Shown: positions 8,726-17,452 of the stretch, in pieces
Numbering within the stretch: position 1 is the first letter of the stretch
Layout: each line of letters starts with the position of its first letter
From: Ruminococcus sp. UNK.MGS-30
GTDB lineage: Bacteria > Bacillota > Clostridia > Oscillospirales > Ruminococcaceae
DNA length: 64,000 bases
Reading direction: 5' to 3'
Assembly: GCA_000980705.1 (NCBI GenBank)
Contig: LBCK01000003.1
Location: 248,001 to 312,000, forward strand
Position numbers and translations under genes: made by a program
Notes under the pieces: model-generated
Told to the model about the DNA's origin: nothing
Database searches by the model: none
What the model saw: only the letters and a program-made list of their open reading frames with translations

Positions 8726-9507
8726 ATACCCTCCCGGAGCTGGTGCAGTGTCTCAGTCACATTGCCGCTGCGCATCAGCGTTTCGCCGATGAGTACAGCA
8801 TCTGCGCCCAGCTGACGCACCATCTGCATATCTGCATGATTCCGGATGCCGCTTTCCGAAACAAACACGGCATTTTCCGGCGCATAGGGCTTCAGCTTTG
8901 CTACGGTGTCCAGATTCACTTCAAAGGTTTTCAGATTCCGGTTGTTGACGCCCAGGATCTGCGGCTGGAGGAATGCCACGCTTTCCAGTTCCTCCCGGTC
9001 GTGTACCTCCACCAGAACTTCCAGCCCCAGCGAATACGCCAGGCGGTACAGTTCCGCCAGACGCTCCGGCGGCAGGACTGCGGCGATCAGCAGGGCGGCA
9101 TCTGCGCCAATGGCAGCTGCCTCATATACCTGGTACTCGTCAAAAATAAAGTCTTTCCGCAGAATCGGCAGGGAAACTGCTTTCCGGATTGCCGCCAGGT
9201 ATTCCGACGAGCCTTGGAAATAATGCTCTTCCGTGAGACAGGAGATGGCGTTTGCGCCGGCTGCCTCATAGGTCTTGGCAATTTCCACCGGGTGGAAATC
9301 CGCACAAATCAGTCCCTTGGACGGAGACGCTTTTTTTACCTCGCAGATGCAGGAAATGGTATCCTTTTTCAGAGCCGCTTTCAGCGAAACCGGTTTGCGG
9401 TCAGCCAGAGCTTTTTCCGCCCGGACTTTCATTGCATCCAGACCGCAGGCAGCCTTTTCCCGTTCCAGCTGCTGCGCCCGGTATTTCATAATATCATCTA
9501 AGATCAT
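8722..9507 (-). CDS. trpC: Indole-3-glycerol-phosphate synthase
   Basis: Ring closure and decarboxylation of CdRP to indole-3-glycerol phosphate. 261 residues; seen are ICEVKKASPSKGLI with the catalytic Lys, LRKDFIFDEYQVYEA with the second catalytic Lys region, LVEVHDREEL, GVNNRNLKTFEV and the C-terminal phosphate loop ESGIRNHADM/GADAVLIGE. Fourth step of the pathway and third gene of the operon, nine bases after trpGD. Confidence 0.96.
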   Translation of the reverse strand: MILDDIMKYRAQQLEREKAACGLDAMKVRAEKALADRKPVSLKAALKKDTISCICEVKKASPSKGLICADFHPVEIAKTYEAAGANAISCLTEEHYFQGSSEYLAAIRKAVSLPILRKDFIFDEYQVYEAAAIGADAALLIAAVLPPERLAELYRLAYSLGLEVLVEVHDREELESVAFLQPQILGVNNRNLKTFEVNLDTVAKLKPYAPENAVFVSESGIRNHADMQMVRQLGADAVLIGETLMRSGNVTETLHQLREGI

Positions 9508-9516
9508 TCCAGCACC

Positions 9517-11151
9517 TCACGCATTCCGGTTGGTGAATTCCACCAGTTCATGCAGCTTTTCCAGTGCCTTGCCGCTGTCGATCTGCTGTTCTGCCAGCCG
9601 GATACCATCTGCAATGGTTGCAGCCTTTCCGGAAACATACAGCGCACAGCCGGCGTTCATCAGAACAATGTTCCGCTTTGCGCCACGAATGGAACCATCC
9701 AGAATGCCACGGGTGATCTTCGCATTTTCGTCTGCTATACCGCCGACGATTTCTTCCTTGGATGCCCGTGGGAAACCGAAATCCTCCGGTGCGATCTCGT
9801 ATTCCGTGATCTTGCCGTCACGTACTTCTGCAACGGATGTTTTATCGGAAATGGAGACCTCATCCAGGCGGTCATTGCCGTAGACGATCATAGCACTCTT
9901 GATACCCAGTCCCAGGAGAACACGTGCCATTACCGGCAGCATCGCCTTTTCATATACACCCAGCAGGATGTAGTTGGTGGATGCCGGATTGGTCAGCGGT
10001 CCGAGGACGTTGAACACGGTACGGATGCCCAGTTCCTTTCGAGCCGGCGCAACATATTTCATAGCGCCGTGATAGCTCTGTGCGAACAGGAAGGAAATGC
10101 CGATCTCCCGGACGGATGCCTTTGCCTGCTCCGGTGTGGTCTGAATCTTCACACCCAGGCTTTCCAGCACGTCTGCCGCACCACTCTTGCTGGAAACGCT
10201 GCGGTTGCCGTGCTTTGCCACCGGCATTCCGGCAGCGGAAATTACGAAAGAGGAAGTGGTGGAGATGTTAAACGAGTTTGCCAGGTCGCCGCCTGTGCCG
10301 ACGATCTCAATGGACTCTTCACAGCCGGTGACGTGCTTTGCCTTGTTCCGCATTCCCTTGGCGAAACCGGTAATTTCGTCGATGGTCTCGCCCTTCATGC
10401 GCAGTGCCACCAGCAGTCCGGCGATCTGTGCGTTTGTCGCACTGCCGCTCATGATAATATCCATGGCATCCTGTGCCTCTTCCAATGTCAAGTCACAGCC
10501 GTCTGCCACTTTTGCAATATACTTTTTCAGTTCTGTTTTCGGACGATCTTCCACAATGGGCGGCAGTTCCACAGACACACCGGGAATCAGATTCAAGAAG
10601 TTCGCCAGCATCCGCTTGCCGTCACCGGTGAGCAGCGACTCCGGATGGAACTGCACGCCGTAGGTCTGTGTCTCACGGTGCTGGAGCGCCATGATCTGAC
10701 CGTTTTCATCCCGTGCTGTTACTTTCAGGCACTCCGGAAAATCCGATTCCTGGGCAATCAGCGAATGATACCTGCCGCAGGAAACCATTTTCGGCAGTCC
10801 GGCGAAAATGGGGCTTGTGGTATCCAGTACCATCTGGCTTGCCTTGCCGTGCATCAGATGCGCTGCCCGGACGATTGTGCCGCCGAATGCCTCGCAAATG
10901 GACTGATGTCCCAGGCAGACACCCAGCATAGGAATCTTGCCGTTGAAGTGACGAATCGCCTCCATGGTGATGCCGGCATCCTTCGGATAGCCGGGACCCG
11001 GCGAAAGGATCAGCGCCTGCGGGTGCATCTCCTCAATCTGTTCTATTGTTATTTCGTCATTGCGTACCACCTGGATGTCATGATACAGTTCGCCGATATA
11101 CTGATAGAGATTGTAAGTGAATGAATCATAATTGTCGATCAATAAAATCAT
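9517..11151 (-). CDS. trpGD: Fused anthranilate synthase glutaminase / anthranilate phosphoribosyltransferase
   Basis: A bifunctional 544-residue protein. Residues 1 to about 190 are a class I glutamine amidotransferase (LILSPGPGYPKDAG, nucleophile Cys in LGVCLGHQSICEAFG, HPES His near residue 170). It supplies ammonia to TrpE. After a short linker, residues about 205-544 are TrpD, with the PRPP loop VGTGGDLANSFNISTT and the anthranilate-site motif KHGNRSVSSKSGAADVLE. The fusion joins steps 1 and 2 in one chain; this arrangement occurs in enterobacteria and some Bacillota. The start overlaps the trpE stop by four bases, which favours equal TrpE and TrpG synthesis. Confidence 0.97.
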   Translation of the reverse strand: MILLIDNYDSFTYNLYQYIGELYHDIQVVRNDEITIEQIEEMHPQALILSPGPGYPKDAGITMEAIRHFNGKIPMLGVCLGHQSICEAFGGTIVRAAHLMHGKASQMVLDTTSPIFAGLPKMVSCGRYHSLIAQESDFPECLKVTARDENGQIMALQHRETQTYGVQFHPESLLTGDGKRMLANFLNLIPGVSVELPPIVEDRPKTELKKYIAKVADGCDLTLEEAQDAMDIIMSGSATNAQIAGLLVALRMKGETIDEITGFAKGMRNKAKHVTGCEESIEIVGTGGDLANSFNISTTSSFVISAAGMPVAKHGNRSVSSKSGAADVLESLGVKIQTTPEQAKASVREIGISFLFAQSYHGAMKYVAPARKELGIRTVFNVLGPLTNPASTNYILLGVYEKAMLPVMARVLLGLGIKSAMIVYGNDRLDEVSISDKTSVAEVRDGKITEYEIAPEDFGFPRASKEEIVGGIADENAKITRGILDGSIRGAKRNIVLMNAGCALYVSGKAATIADGIRLAEQQIDSGKALEKLHELVEFTNRNA

Positions 11152-12614
11152 TGTTCTGCCTCCTTGATGGCGTTGATGACTGCCAGAGCCTTATTTACGG
11201 TTTCATAGTATTCATTTTCGGGTACGGAATCTGCCACGATGCCTGCGCCTGCCTGGACATAAGCCTTATCGTTGGTGAACAGCACGGTGCGGATCGCAAT
11301 GCAGGTGTTGATGTTGCCGTCGAATCCCAGATAGCCGACCGTTCCGCCGTAAAGCCCACGCTTGCGGTTTTCGAACTGGTCGATCAGCTCCATGGCACGC
11401 ACTTTCGGTGCGCCGGACAGCGTGCCTGCCGGCAGAATCGCCATCAGTGCATCCAGTGCAGTCTGATCCTGGCGCAGCTTTCCGATCACGTCGGAAACCA
11501 GGTGCATTACCTTGGATGCCCGTTCCGTCACCATATAGCGTGTGACCTCGACGCTGCCGAACTCGGAGACCTTACCCACATCGTTGCGTCCCAGGTCTAC
11601 CAGCATGGTGTGCTCTGCACGTTCCTTGGGGTCTGCGGCAAGTGCCTTTTCGTTGGCGATGTCCTCTTCCGGTGTCCGTCCTCTTGGCTTTGTTCCGGCA
11701 ATGGGACGATTGTGGATCACGCCGTTGGTCACCTTTGCCAGCATCTCCGGGGATGCGCCAGCCACATCGTAATCCGGGGTGTGGAAATAGTAGAGATACG
11801 GAGACGGATTTGTCGCACGGAGCTTTCGGTAAACGGAAAAGCTGTCCGGCGGATTGCTGATCTCGAACCGCTGAGAAAGCACGATCTGGAAAATATCGCC
11901 GTTCTTGATATATTCCTTGGCATCCCGTACCATCTGGCTGTACTGTTCCTTTGTCAGATTGGAGCGAACCACCGATTCGCCGTGATGCCGTCTTTCCTGC
12001 GGCTGCGGATTATAGTGGCGGACGATGTCTGCCAGTTCCTCGGCTCTCCACTGTGCTGCGGCGTACTGTGCGCCCAGGTCACCGTCTGTGTGCAGGTTCA
12101 GAATCACAATGCCGTTGCTGTTCAAGTGGTCGTATGCCAGCAGTTCCTCGTACAGGAACAGGTGGCAGTCCGGCATATGGATGTCATCTTCCGGCACGTT
12201 GGTCAGCTTTTTCTCCATATAGCGCACCGTGTCGTAGCCGAAATATCCGATGAGACCGCCGGTGAAATTCGGCGCACCCTCCAGCACCGGAGAATGATAA
12301 GCCGCCATGCGTTCTTTCAGAAATGCAATGGGATGTGCTACCTCAAAGGTCTCGCTCTTCTCGCCGCTGCGGATTTCAGCGGTGTTTCCGGTGATCCGGA
12401 TTTCTTCCTTCGGCGAAAAGCCAACGAACGAGTAGCGGTCCCACTGCACGCCGTTGCTGACACTTTCCAGGATAAACGAATTGCGGCTCTCCTGGGAAAA
12501 TGCCCGGTAAATGTTCAGCGGCGTCTGGTTGTCTGCCGAGAACTCATAGAATACCGGAATGGTGTTGTACTGTTTCGCCAGCGCTTTTACCTCTTCCAAT
12601 GACGGTCTTAACAT
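11148..12614 (-). CDS. trpE: Anthranilate synthase component I
   Basis: Chorismate plus ammonia to anthranilate, the committed step of tryptophan synthesis. 488 residues. The N-terminal domain carries the Trp-feedback motif region SFILESV; the C-terminal chorismate-binding domain carries FQIVLSQRFE, RPIAGTKPRGRTPEED and AGTLSGAPKVRAMELI. First gene of the operon, with the T-box terminator ending about 25 bases upstream of its ATG. Likely regulated twice: allosterically by tryptophan (family knowledge) and by tRNA-Trp charging through the leader. Confidence 0.97.
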   Translation of the reverse strand: MLRPSLEEVKALAKQYNTIPVFYEFSADNQTPLNIYRAFSQESRNSFILESVSNGVQWDRYSFVGFSPKEEIRITGNTAEIRSGEKSETFEVAHPIAFLKERMAAYHSPVLEGAPNFTGGLIGYFGYDTVRYMEKKLTNVPEDDIHMPDCHLFLYEELLAYDHLNSNGIVILNLHTDGDLGAQYAAAQWRAEELADIVRHYNPQPQERRHHGESVVRSNLTKEQYSQMVRDAKEYIKNGDIFQIVLSQRFEISNPPDSFSVYRKLRATNPSPYLYYFHTPDYDVAGASPEMLAKVTNGVIHNRPIAGTKPRGRTPEEDIANEKALAADPKERAEHTMLVDLGRNDVGKVSEFGSVEVTRYMVTERASKVMHLVSDVIGKLRQDQTALDALMAILPAGTLSGAPKVRAMELIDQFENRKRGLYGGTVGYLGFDGNINTCIAIRTVLFTNDKAYVQAGAGIVADSVPENEYYETVNKALAVINAIKEAEQ

Positions 12615-12639
12615 GATGCGTTCACTCCTTTATGCAAAT

Positions 12640-12940
12640 AAAAAAAGCCTGATATCCCATTCACATGGGACGTCAGACTTGTTGTCTACGTGTTGCCACC
12701 CAATTTCAGAAATGATGCCTTGTTCATTTCCCTCTTCTCAGATACGCCGTATGATACACCGGATATATCCTTCTCCCGATAACGCAGGAGCTGCGGCATC
12801 AGTTACTGGGGCAGATGCCCGTTCGCCTCGCTTCTCACAAACCCATTCACCAGACAGCGTATACATCGGGATCACACCGTCCCCGACTCTCTGTGCTACC
12901 GTTTTGCCGGCTACTTACTTTTGCTCATGGAATTTAACTT
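12640..12940 (-). promoter_or_regulatory. Tryptophan T-box riboswitch of the trp operon
   Basis: On the minus strand the leader shows AGTAAGTAG (loop E side of the specifier loop), AGAGAG with distal hairpin (GTCGGGGACGGTGTGATCCCGA region), then GTGAATGGG, in which TGG sits at the specifier position next to GAA and before the closing TTTG. Further on come the T-box core TTGGGTGGCAACACG (about 12690-12704) and a terminator with arms around CTGACGTCCCAT/ATGGGATATCAG and a T run ending near 12640. A TGG (Trp) specifier agrees with the genes controlled. Confidence 0.93.
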
Positions 12941-12945
12941 TTTTT

Positions 12946-12974
12946 AGTATACGCATTTTTGCTTCATTTGTCAA
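12946..12974 (-). promoter_or_regulatory. Promoter of the trp operon
   Basis: Minus-strand TTGACA (complement of 12969-12974), 17-bp spacer, TATACT (complement of 12946-12951). The remaining bases up to the secreted-protein gene at 13140 hold nothing recognisable apart from that gene's AGGAGG ribosome site. Confidence 0.88.
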
Positions 12975-13139
12975 GTGCTTTCCGGAAAAATCCGTAGATT
13001 TCGTGATATCAGACAAATTTGAACAGTTTAGATTTAACGATACGCACAAATTTCGTCGTCATACTGCATATCTTTTCCACACTGCCGCATATGCTTGGAC
13101 GATACGCAACGCCGTTTCACCGAACAGGAGGTATGACCC

Positions 13140-13925
13140 ATGCTGCAATTTTCTAAAGTTCTGGCATCTCTTTGTGCCGGGTGTCTCTGTACGCTGACCA
13201 TTCACCAGATCCCTGCCCTGGGCAATGTTCTGCTGCCCCAGACCCACGCCATCCCAGAAACTTCCCCGATTCGCCCGGTGGATGTGATGCCGCTGGAACC
13301 CCTGCCGACGCCGGCGGAGACTGCTCCGGCGATGTCCATACCGCCTACGGAGACACAGTCACCGCAGACGCAGACAACTGCCGCCGTGGCAACCGAAGTC
13401 ACTGTTCTGACCGCCACAGCCACTACTACAATACCGCCCGAAACCACAGCTGCCACGGAGTCGGAAACAACTGTCGCAGTAACCTCCACCATCCCGGAAA
13501 GTGACCCGTTTTTCCAGGAACACGAGACCTGGTTCAAAGCCTATATGGATTACCGCACCATCACGGACACCGACTCCGTCCAGTACGCCATGGAGCAGAA
13601 CGCCTGGACAGATGACCGGGGACTGCGGCGCATGGCGGACGATTATCTGGTCGCCATGGGGACAGGCTGGCTGGAAAGCGGCTGCGGTGAGCGGTTTGCC
13701 GTTACGCTGGAAAACGGCAGCGAATTTACCGTTCGGGTGGGCGATATCAAAGCAGACCAGCACACAGACAAAACGCACCGCTATCGCAGCTGCGAAAGCG
13801 GTGCAAATGTTCTGGAATTCATTGTAGATACAGGGATGCTCTCCGGCGAAGCACGAAACGCCGGGACAGTCTCTGTTTACCCGGAACTGTCCGGGAATAT
13901 CACTGCAATTGTGCCGGCGGAGTGA
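13140..13925 (+). CDS. Secreted protein of unknown function with Pro/Thr-rich linker
   Basis: Not recognised with confidence. The 261-residue product has an N-terminal export signal (hydrophobic stretch about residues 6-25) and a long Thr/Pro/Ala/Glu-rich linker (about 35-120) like cell-surface linkers. A compact C-terminal domain follows (about 125-261) with the motifs MADDYLVAMGTGWLE, RFAVTLENGSEFTVRVGDIKAD and GANVLEFIVDTGML. That domain resembles beta-rich domains I recall from cell-wall-associated and phage proteins (double-psi-barrel-like), but this is from memory only. The start is set by AGGAGG a few bases before the ATG. Its last 26 bases overlap the 3' end of the convergent exporter gene. 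Confidence 0.75.
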   Translation: MLQFSKVLASLCAGCLCTLTIHQIPALGNVLLPQTHAIPETSPIRPVDVMPLEPLPTPAETAPAMSIPPTETQSPQTQTTAAVATEVTVLTATATTTIPPETTAATESETTVAVTSTIPESDPFFQEHETWFKAYMDYRTITDTDSVQYAMEQNAWTDDRGLRRMADDYLVAMGTGWLESGCGERFAVTLENGSEFTVRVGDIKADQHTDKTHRYRSCESGANVLEFIVDTGMLSGEARNAGTVSVYPELSGNITAIVPAE

Positions 13926-14940
13926 TGTCTCTGGTCAGCCGTTCAAACATCTGCTTGCGTTCCTGTTCCGGCAGCGCCAGATAAAACCGCTGCTTGATCT
14001 CCAGGAACGAGCGCAGTTCTGTAAGGATGCTGTAGAGAATCGCCCGGTTTTCAAATGCCGCACGGGTTTCCGGCAGGGCATCCCGGCGGTATGCCGCAAA
14101 CTGCTCTTCCAGCTGTTCCAGAAGTGCCGTGCAGTCATTTCCCTCATGAAAATGCTGTGCGATCTCTTTCAGAAATGCAGACAAAGGTGTCGCCTGCTCC
14201 GGAATCTGATTCAGCCGCAGCAGCTGGCGGTACATCACTTGCAGTACCCGGCACTGTTCCCGGCGCATGGCAGTGTAGCGCATAAAGTAAATATCGTCCT
14301 GCCAGGTCTGGTTCTGCAAAAACAGGTCAATTTCCCGGCGCAGTTCCTCAGACAGTCGTTCTGTCCGTGCAAAGCAGCTGTCATCATAGCCAGTATGGTC
14401 CGCCTCCAGCAGGCGCACGGACATCCGTTCCAGGATGCCCCGGATTTCTTCGTCCAGCTGGCGCTGCATCTCGTGGATCTTTTTCAGATTCCTGGGCATA
14501 AACCAGTTGAGACAGACACCGATGCCGCTGCCGATTACCAGCAGCAGAATTTCGTTTCCCACCATACCGATGGACACGCCGCCGGCAAACATATAGTGGG
14601 TCGCCATAACTGCGTTGATGGGCGTTGCATCGTCCATCCGGAAGGCATAGCAGAGCAGCAGGAGCAGCAAAAGCACAATGCCGAACGACCAGGGCGCAGT
14701 GCCGCAGAAGTGATAGATCGGCAGGCTGAGCAGGGTCATGATGCCAAATCCGGCAAACCGCCGGACGCTGCTCATCACCGTTTCCCGGCGTGTGTTCTGC
14801 ACGGTCAGCAGTGTGATAATGCCGGCAGATGCCGCATTTTGCAGTCCCAGCGCCTCCGCCAGCAGAATGGCAGCCACGCCGCCGCCGGCGATTTTCAGCG
14901 CTTTCATCCAGTTGACTTGTTTCAGATTGATTTGTTTCAA
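13900..14940 (-). CDS. Aromatic acid exporter family (ArAE_1/DUF939-like) membrane protein
   Basis: The 346-residue product starts with a short amphipathic segment and six hydrophobic stretches within the first 155 residues (for example TLLSLPIYHFCG, VLLLLLLLCYAF and ILLLVIGSGIGVCLNW). A soluble, helical C-terminal half follows. The segment VQNTRRETVMSSVRRFAGF is characteristic of FUSC/aromatic-acid-exporter-like proteins. A role in efflux of organic acids is family inference; no substrate is known. It follows the antiporter gene by 15 bases on the same strand, and comF lies upstream, suggesting one transcript. Confidence 0.8.
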   Translation of the reverse strand: MKQINLKQVNWMKALKIAGGGVAAILLAEALGLQNAASAGIITLLTVQNTRRETVMSSVRRFAGFGIMTLLSLPIYHFCGTAPWSFGIVLLLLLLLCYAFRMDDATPINAVMATHYMFAGGVSIGMVGNEILLLVIGSGIGVCLNWFMPRNLKKIHEMQRQLDEEIRGILERMSVRLLEADHTGYDDSCFARTERLSEELRREIDLFLQNQTWQDDIYFMRYTAMRREQCRVLQVMYRQLLRLNQIPEQATPLSAFLKEIAQHFHEGNDCTALLEQLEEQFAAYRRDALPETRAAFENRAILYSILTELRSFLEIKQRFYLALPEQERKQMFERLTRDITPPAQLQ

Positions 14941-14955
14941 AATATGTATTTCCTC

Positions 14956-16554
14956 TTACTTTCCGTACATTACCAGCACATCGCCGGCATGAATTTCCGT
15001 GTCGCCCTGGGGAATCAGCGATTCCCTGCCCCGGCGCACCAGCACCACCAGTTCCTCCTGGGGCAGCCGCAGCGCCGCCAGGGTCTTGCCGTTCCAGCTG
15101 TGGTCGGCTGTGATCTCCATTTCACTGAGCTGGACATTTTGCAGCTTGCCGCCGCAGTGTCCTGCCGCCAGTACTGCCACATCACCTTCGCAAAGCACCG
15201 TGTCCCCTCGTGGCACAACGCTGTCCCCGTCCCGGAGGATGGTCGCCAGCATGGTATCCGGCGGCAGGTGCAGCGCACTGACCGGCTGCCCGATCCAGCT
15301 GTTTCCCGGCTCCAGCGGCAGACGCAGCAGTTGAAGTTCTTTCTTTTCTGTATAGTCGTTGAATGTTTTCAGAACGTCCGCTGACTCGTCGATCATGTGC
15401 AGCTTTCGGGAGACCAGCGGCAGAAGTGTTCCCTGGAGTGCAATGGAAAACAGCACCACGCAGAATACCAGGTGAAACAGGTCGTATTGCAGCACTGCCC
15501 CGCTGGCGGCTGCGGTCAGCGCAAAGATTGCCGAAGTTGCGCCACGCAGTCCTGCCCAGGAGACCAGCAGCTGCTGGGAAAGCTTTGAACGGAACGGTGT
15601 GAGCAGCAGCGCCACCACCAGCGGACGCACTACGAAAGTCAGCACCACAGCGATGGCAAGCGCCGGCAGGATCACACTGCCCAGCCGGGACGGTGTACAG
15701 AGCAGTCCCAGCAGGAAGAACACCATCAGCTGCATAAAGCTGGTCACGCCGTCGAAAAACAACACCTGGTTTTTCTTGTTGGGAATCTTGGCGTTTCCCA
15801 GAATGATGCCGGCGATATAGGCGCTGAGATAGCCGTTTCCGCCCACCAGCACCGGCAGCACATAGGACAAGATTGCCACCGCCGCCATAAAAACGGTATC
15901 AAACCCGGAGACCTCAAAGCGAAAGCGCCGGAGAAAAAAGACAGTGCATACCGCAAGGACTGCGCCGATGCCCACGCCGTAGACGATCTGGGCGAAGATC
16001 ATATACAACATCTTCCCCGGCGTGATCTCCGAGGTCATCATTGCCAGAAGAATGGTCGTCATCAGATATGCCACCGGGTCGTTACTGCCGCTTTCGACTT
16101 CCAGCAGGGATGCCGTCCCGTATTTCAGGTTCAGCTTTTTGGAACGGAGAATGGAGAACACGGATGCCGCATCCGTAGAGCCGAGGACTGCACCCATAAG
16201 AATGCCCTCCATCCAGCTGGTGTGCAGGGCAAACCGGCAGAATACACCGACACCGAACGCCGTCAGAAACACGCCCAGCGTGGACAGCAGCACGGATTTT
16301 CCGGCAACCGGTTTGGCAGCGCTCCACTTTGTGCCGAAACCACCGTAAAAGATAATGAAGATCAGCGCCACGGTACAAAGCGTCTCCGTCATGGCATAAT
16401 TGTCGAACCGGATATGTAAAATGCCGTCCACGCCGCAGAGCATTCCCACTGCCAGGAATGCCAGCAGCATAGGGATTCCGATTTTGCTGGTCAGCTTATT
16501 ACAGAGAATGCAGGCAATCATCACAAGGGAAAGCAGCAGTAGAATCAAATTCAT
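14956..16554 (-). CDS. NhaP2/CvrA-type potassium (or cation)/proton antiporter
   Basis: CPA1-type exchanger of 532 residues. About twelve membrane segments fill residues 1-375, including the family motifs AVLGSTDAASVFSIL and EVESGSNDPVAYLMT, whose Asp residues carry ions. A C-terminal cytosolic region (about 400-532) holds two TrkA_C/RCK-C-like repeats (PGNSWIGQPVSALHLPPDTM and DHSWNGKTLAALRLPQEE), typical of NhaP2 antiporters. Expected role: expelling K+ or Na+ in exchange for protons. The ATG is preceded by AGAAAGGAA. Lies between comF and the aromatic-acid-exporter-like gene. Confidence 0.9.
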   Translation of the reverse strand: MNLILLLLSLVMIACILCNKLTSKIGIPMLLAFLAVGMLCGVDGILHIRFDNYAMTETLCTVALIFIIFYGGFGTKWSAAKPVAGKSVLLSTLGVFLTAFGVGVFCRFALHTSWMEGILMGAVLGSTDAASVFSILRSKKLNLKYGTASLLEVESGSNDPVAYLMTTILLAMMTSEITPGKMLYMIFAQIVYGVGIGAVLAVCTVFFLRRFRFEVSGFDTVFMAAVAILSYVLPVLVGGNGYLSAYIAGIILGNAKIPNKKNQVLFFDGVTSFMQLMVFFLLGLLCTPSRLGSVILPALAIAVVLTFVVRPLVVALLLTPFRSKLSQQLLVSWAGLRGATSAIFALTAAASGAVLQYDLFHLVFCVVLFSIALQGTLLPLVSRKLHMIDESADVLKTFNDYTEKKELQLLRLPLEPGNSWIGQPVSALHLPPDTMLATILRDGDSVVPRGDTVLCEGDVAVLAAGHCGGKLQNVQLSEMEITADHSWNGKTLAALRLPQEELVVLVRRGRESLIPQGDTEIHAGDVLVMYGK

Positions 16555-16587
16555 GTTTCGTTCCTTTCTGGGTATGTTGGGTGGAAA

Positions 16588-17319
16588 TCAGTCGTCTGGT
16601 TCTGTCTTTTTCAGTTGTGTCGTTGTTGCGGCAACAGCAGCCACTTCTGCCGCTCCCTGGGCTTTCAGCAGCGCCGCACATCGGTTCATGGTGCTGCCGG
16701 TGGTGAGAACGTCATCGCAGAGCAGGATGCGGCAGCCTTTCAGTGAAACCGTCCCAGCAGAAAACTGCCCGGTGTTTTCCCGCCGCTGTGCCGCAGACAA
16801 GGTGTGCTGCTGCCGTCCCGTGCCGTTGTCATGCAAAAGGTCTTTTCGGTATGGGATACGTGTTATGGCGGCAACTTCTTTCGCCAGGACTGCCGCCGGA
16901 TTGCAGCAGCGTTTCAATTGCTTGCGTCTGGACATAGGAACCGGCGCAACCATATCATAGCCGGACAAGGCATCATTCGCCAGGATGCGTTTCCCCAGTT
17001 CTGCGCCGCAGAATCTGCCAAACTGGAGACTGACTGCGGATTTCATGGAAAGGACGCCTTTCCGGGCAGCACCTTCGTATACCGTCAGTGCCACCGCCCG
17101 GTCATACGCCAATCCTTCGCCGCAAATGCAGTCATGGACAGGCTTTCCGCACTGTGAACAAAAGGCATCTGCCGGATATGCCAGCAGTTCGGTCTGACAG
17201 GTCTCACAAAGGTATGCCTGCCAGGGCAGCGACTTTCCGCAGCAGGGACAGGCGTTGGGATAGAGCAGATCCAGCAGGAACAGTTCCAGCTTTCGCCCCA
17301 GCCCCATATCTGCCGTCAT
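16588..17319 (-). CDS. comF: ComF family protein (phosphoribosyltransferase fold)
   Basis: The 243-residue product has an N-terminal four-Cys zinc cluster (CPCCGKSLP with CETCQTE) and a second (CSQCGKPVHDCICGEG). It ends in a type I phosphoribosyltransferase domain with the PRPP loop RILLCDDVLTTGSTMN. ComF proteins assist DNA uptake in naturally competent bacteria (single-strand DNA handling with PriA/ComFA), but they are widespread in species not known to be competent. The start has GGAGGTGAG upstream. First gene of a likely three-gene unit with the antiporter and exporter. Confidence 0.9.
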   Translation of the reverse strand: MTADMGLGRKLELFLLDLLYPNACPCCGKSLPWQAYLCETCQTELLAYPADAFCSQCGKPVHDCICGEGLAYDRAVALTVYEGAARKGVLSMKSAVSLQFGRFCGAELGKRILANDALSGYDMVAPVPMSRRKQLKRCCNPAAVLAKEVAAITRIPYRKDLLHDNGTGRQQHTLSAAQRRENTGQFSAGTVSLKGCRILLCDDVLTTGSTMNRCAALLKAQGAAEVAAVAATTTQLKKTEPDD

Positions 17320-17353
17320 AGTCTCACCTCCATACCAGAATCATTTATATTTT

Positions 17354-17382
17354 AGTATACCATACTCCGCCGGAAAATGCAA
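17354..17382 (-). promoter_or_regulatory. Promoter of the comF operon
   Basis: Minus-strand TTGCAT (complement of 17377-17382), 17-bp spacer, TATACT (complement of 17354-17359). It abuts the T tract of the cysK terminator. Confidence 0.8.
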
Positions 17383-17383
17383 A

Positions 17384-17428
17384 CAAAAAAGCCATGAGGA
17401 AACTGAACTGCTTTGTTCCTCATGGCTT
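17384..17428 (-). terminator. cysK terminator
   Basis: 13-bp perfect stem AAGCCATGAGGAA/TTCCTCATGGCTT (17389-17401 with 17416-17428), followed on the minus strand by six Ts. Confidence 0.9.
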
Positions 17429-17452
17429 AAATTTCTATTGCTTTGCTTTCTC

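Noticed and set aside
9550..12602. Two long plus-strand open frames opposite trpGD and trpE
   Set aside because: Both are shadows of the trp genes; no start signals and no recognisable domains.
13909..15384. 491-codon plus-strand frame opposite the exporter and antiporter
   Set aside because: Crosses the boundary of two genuine convergent-strand genes and reads as low-complexity His/Gln/Arg sequence.
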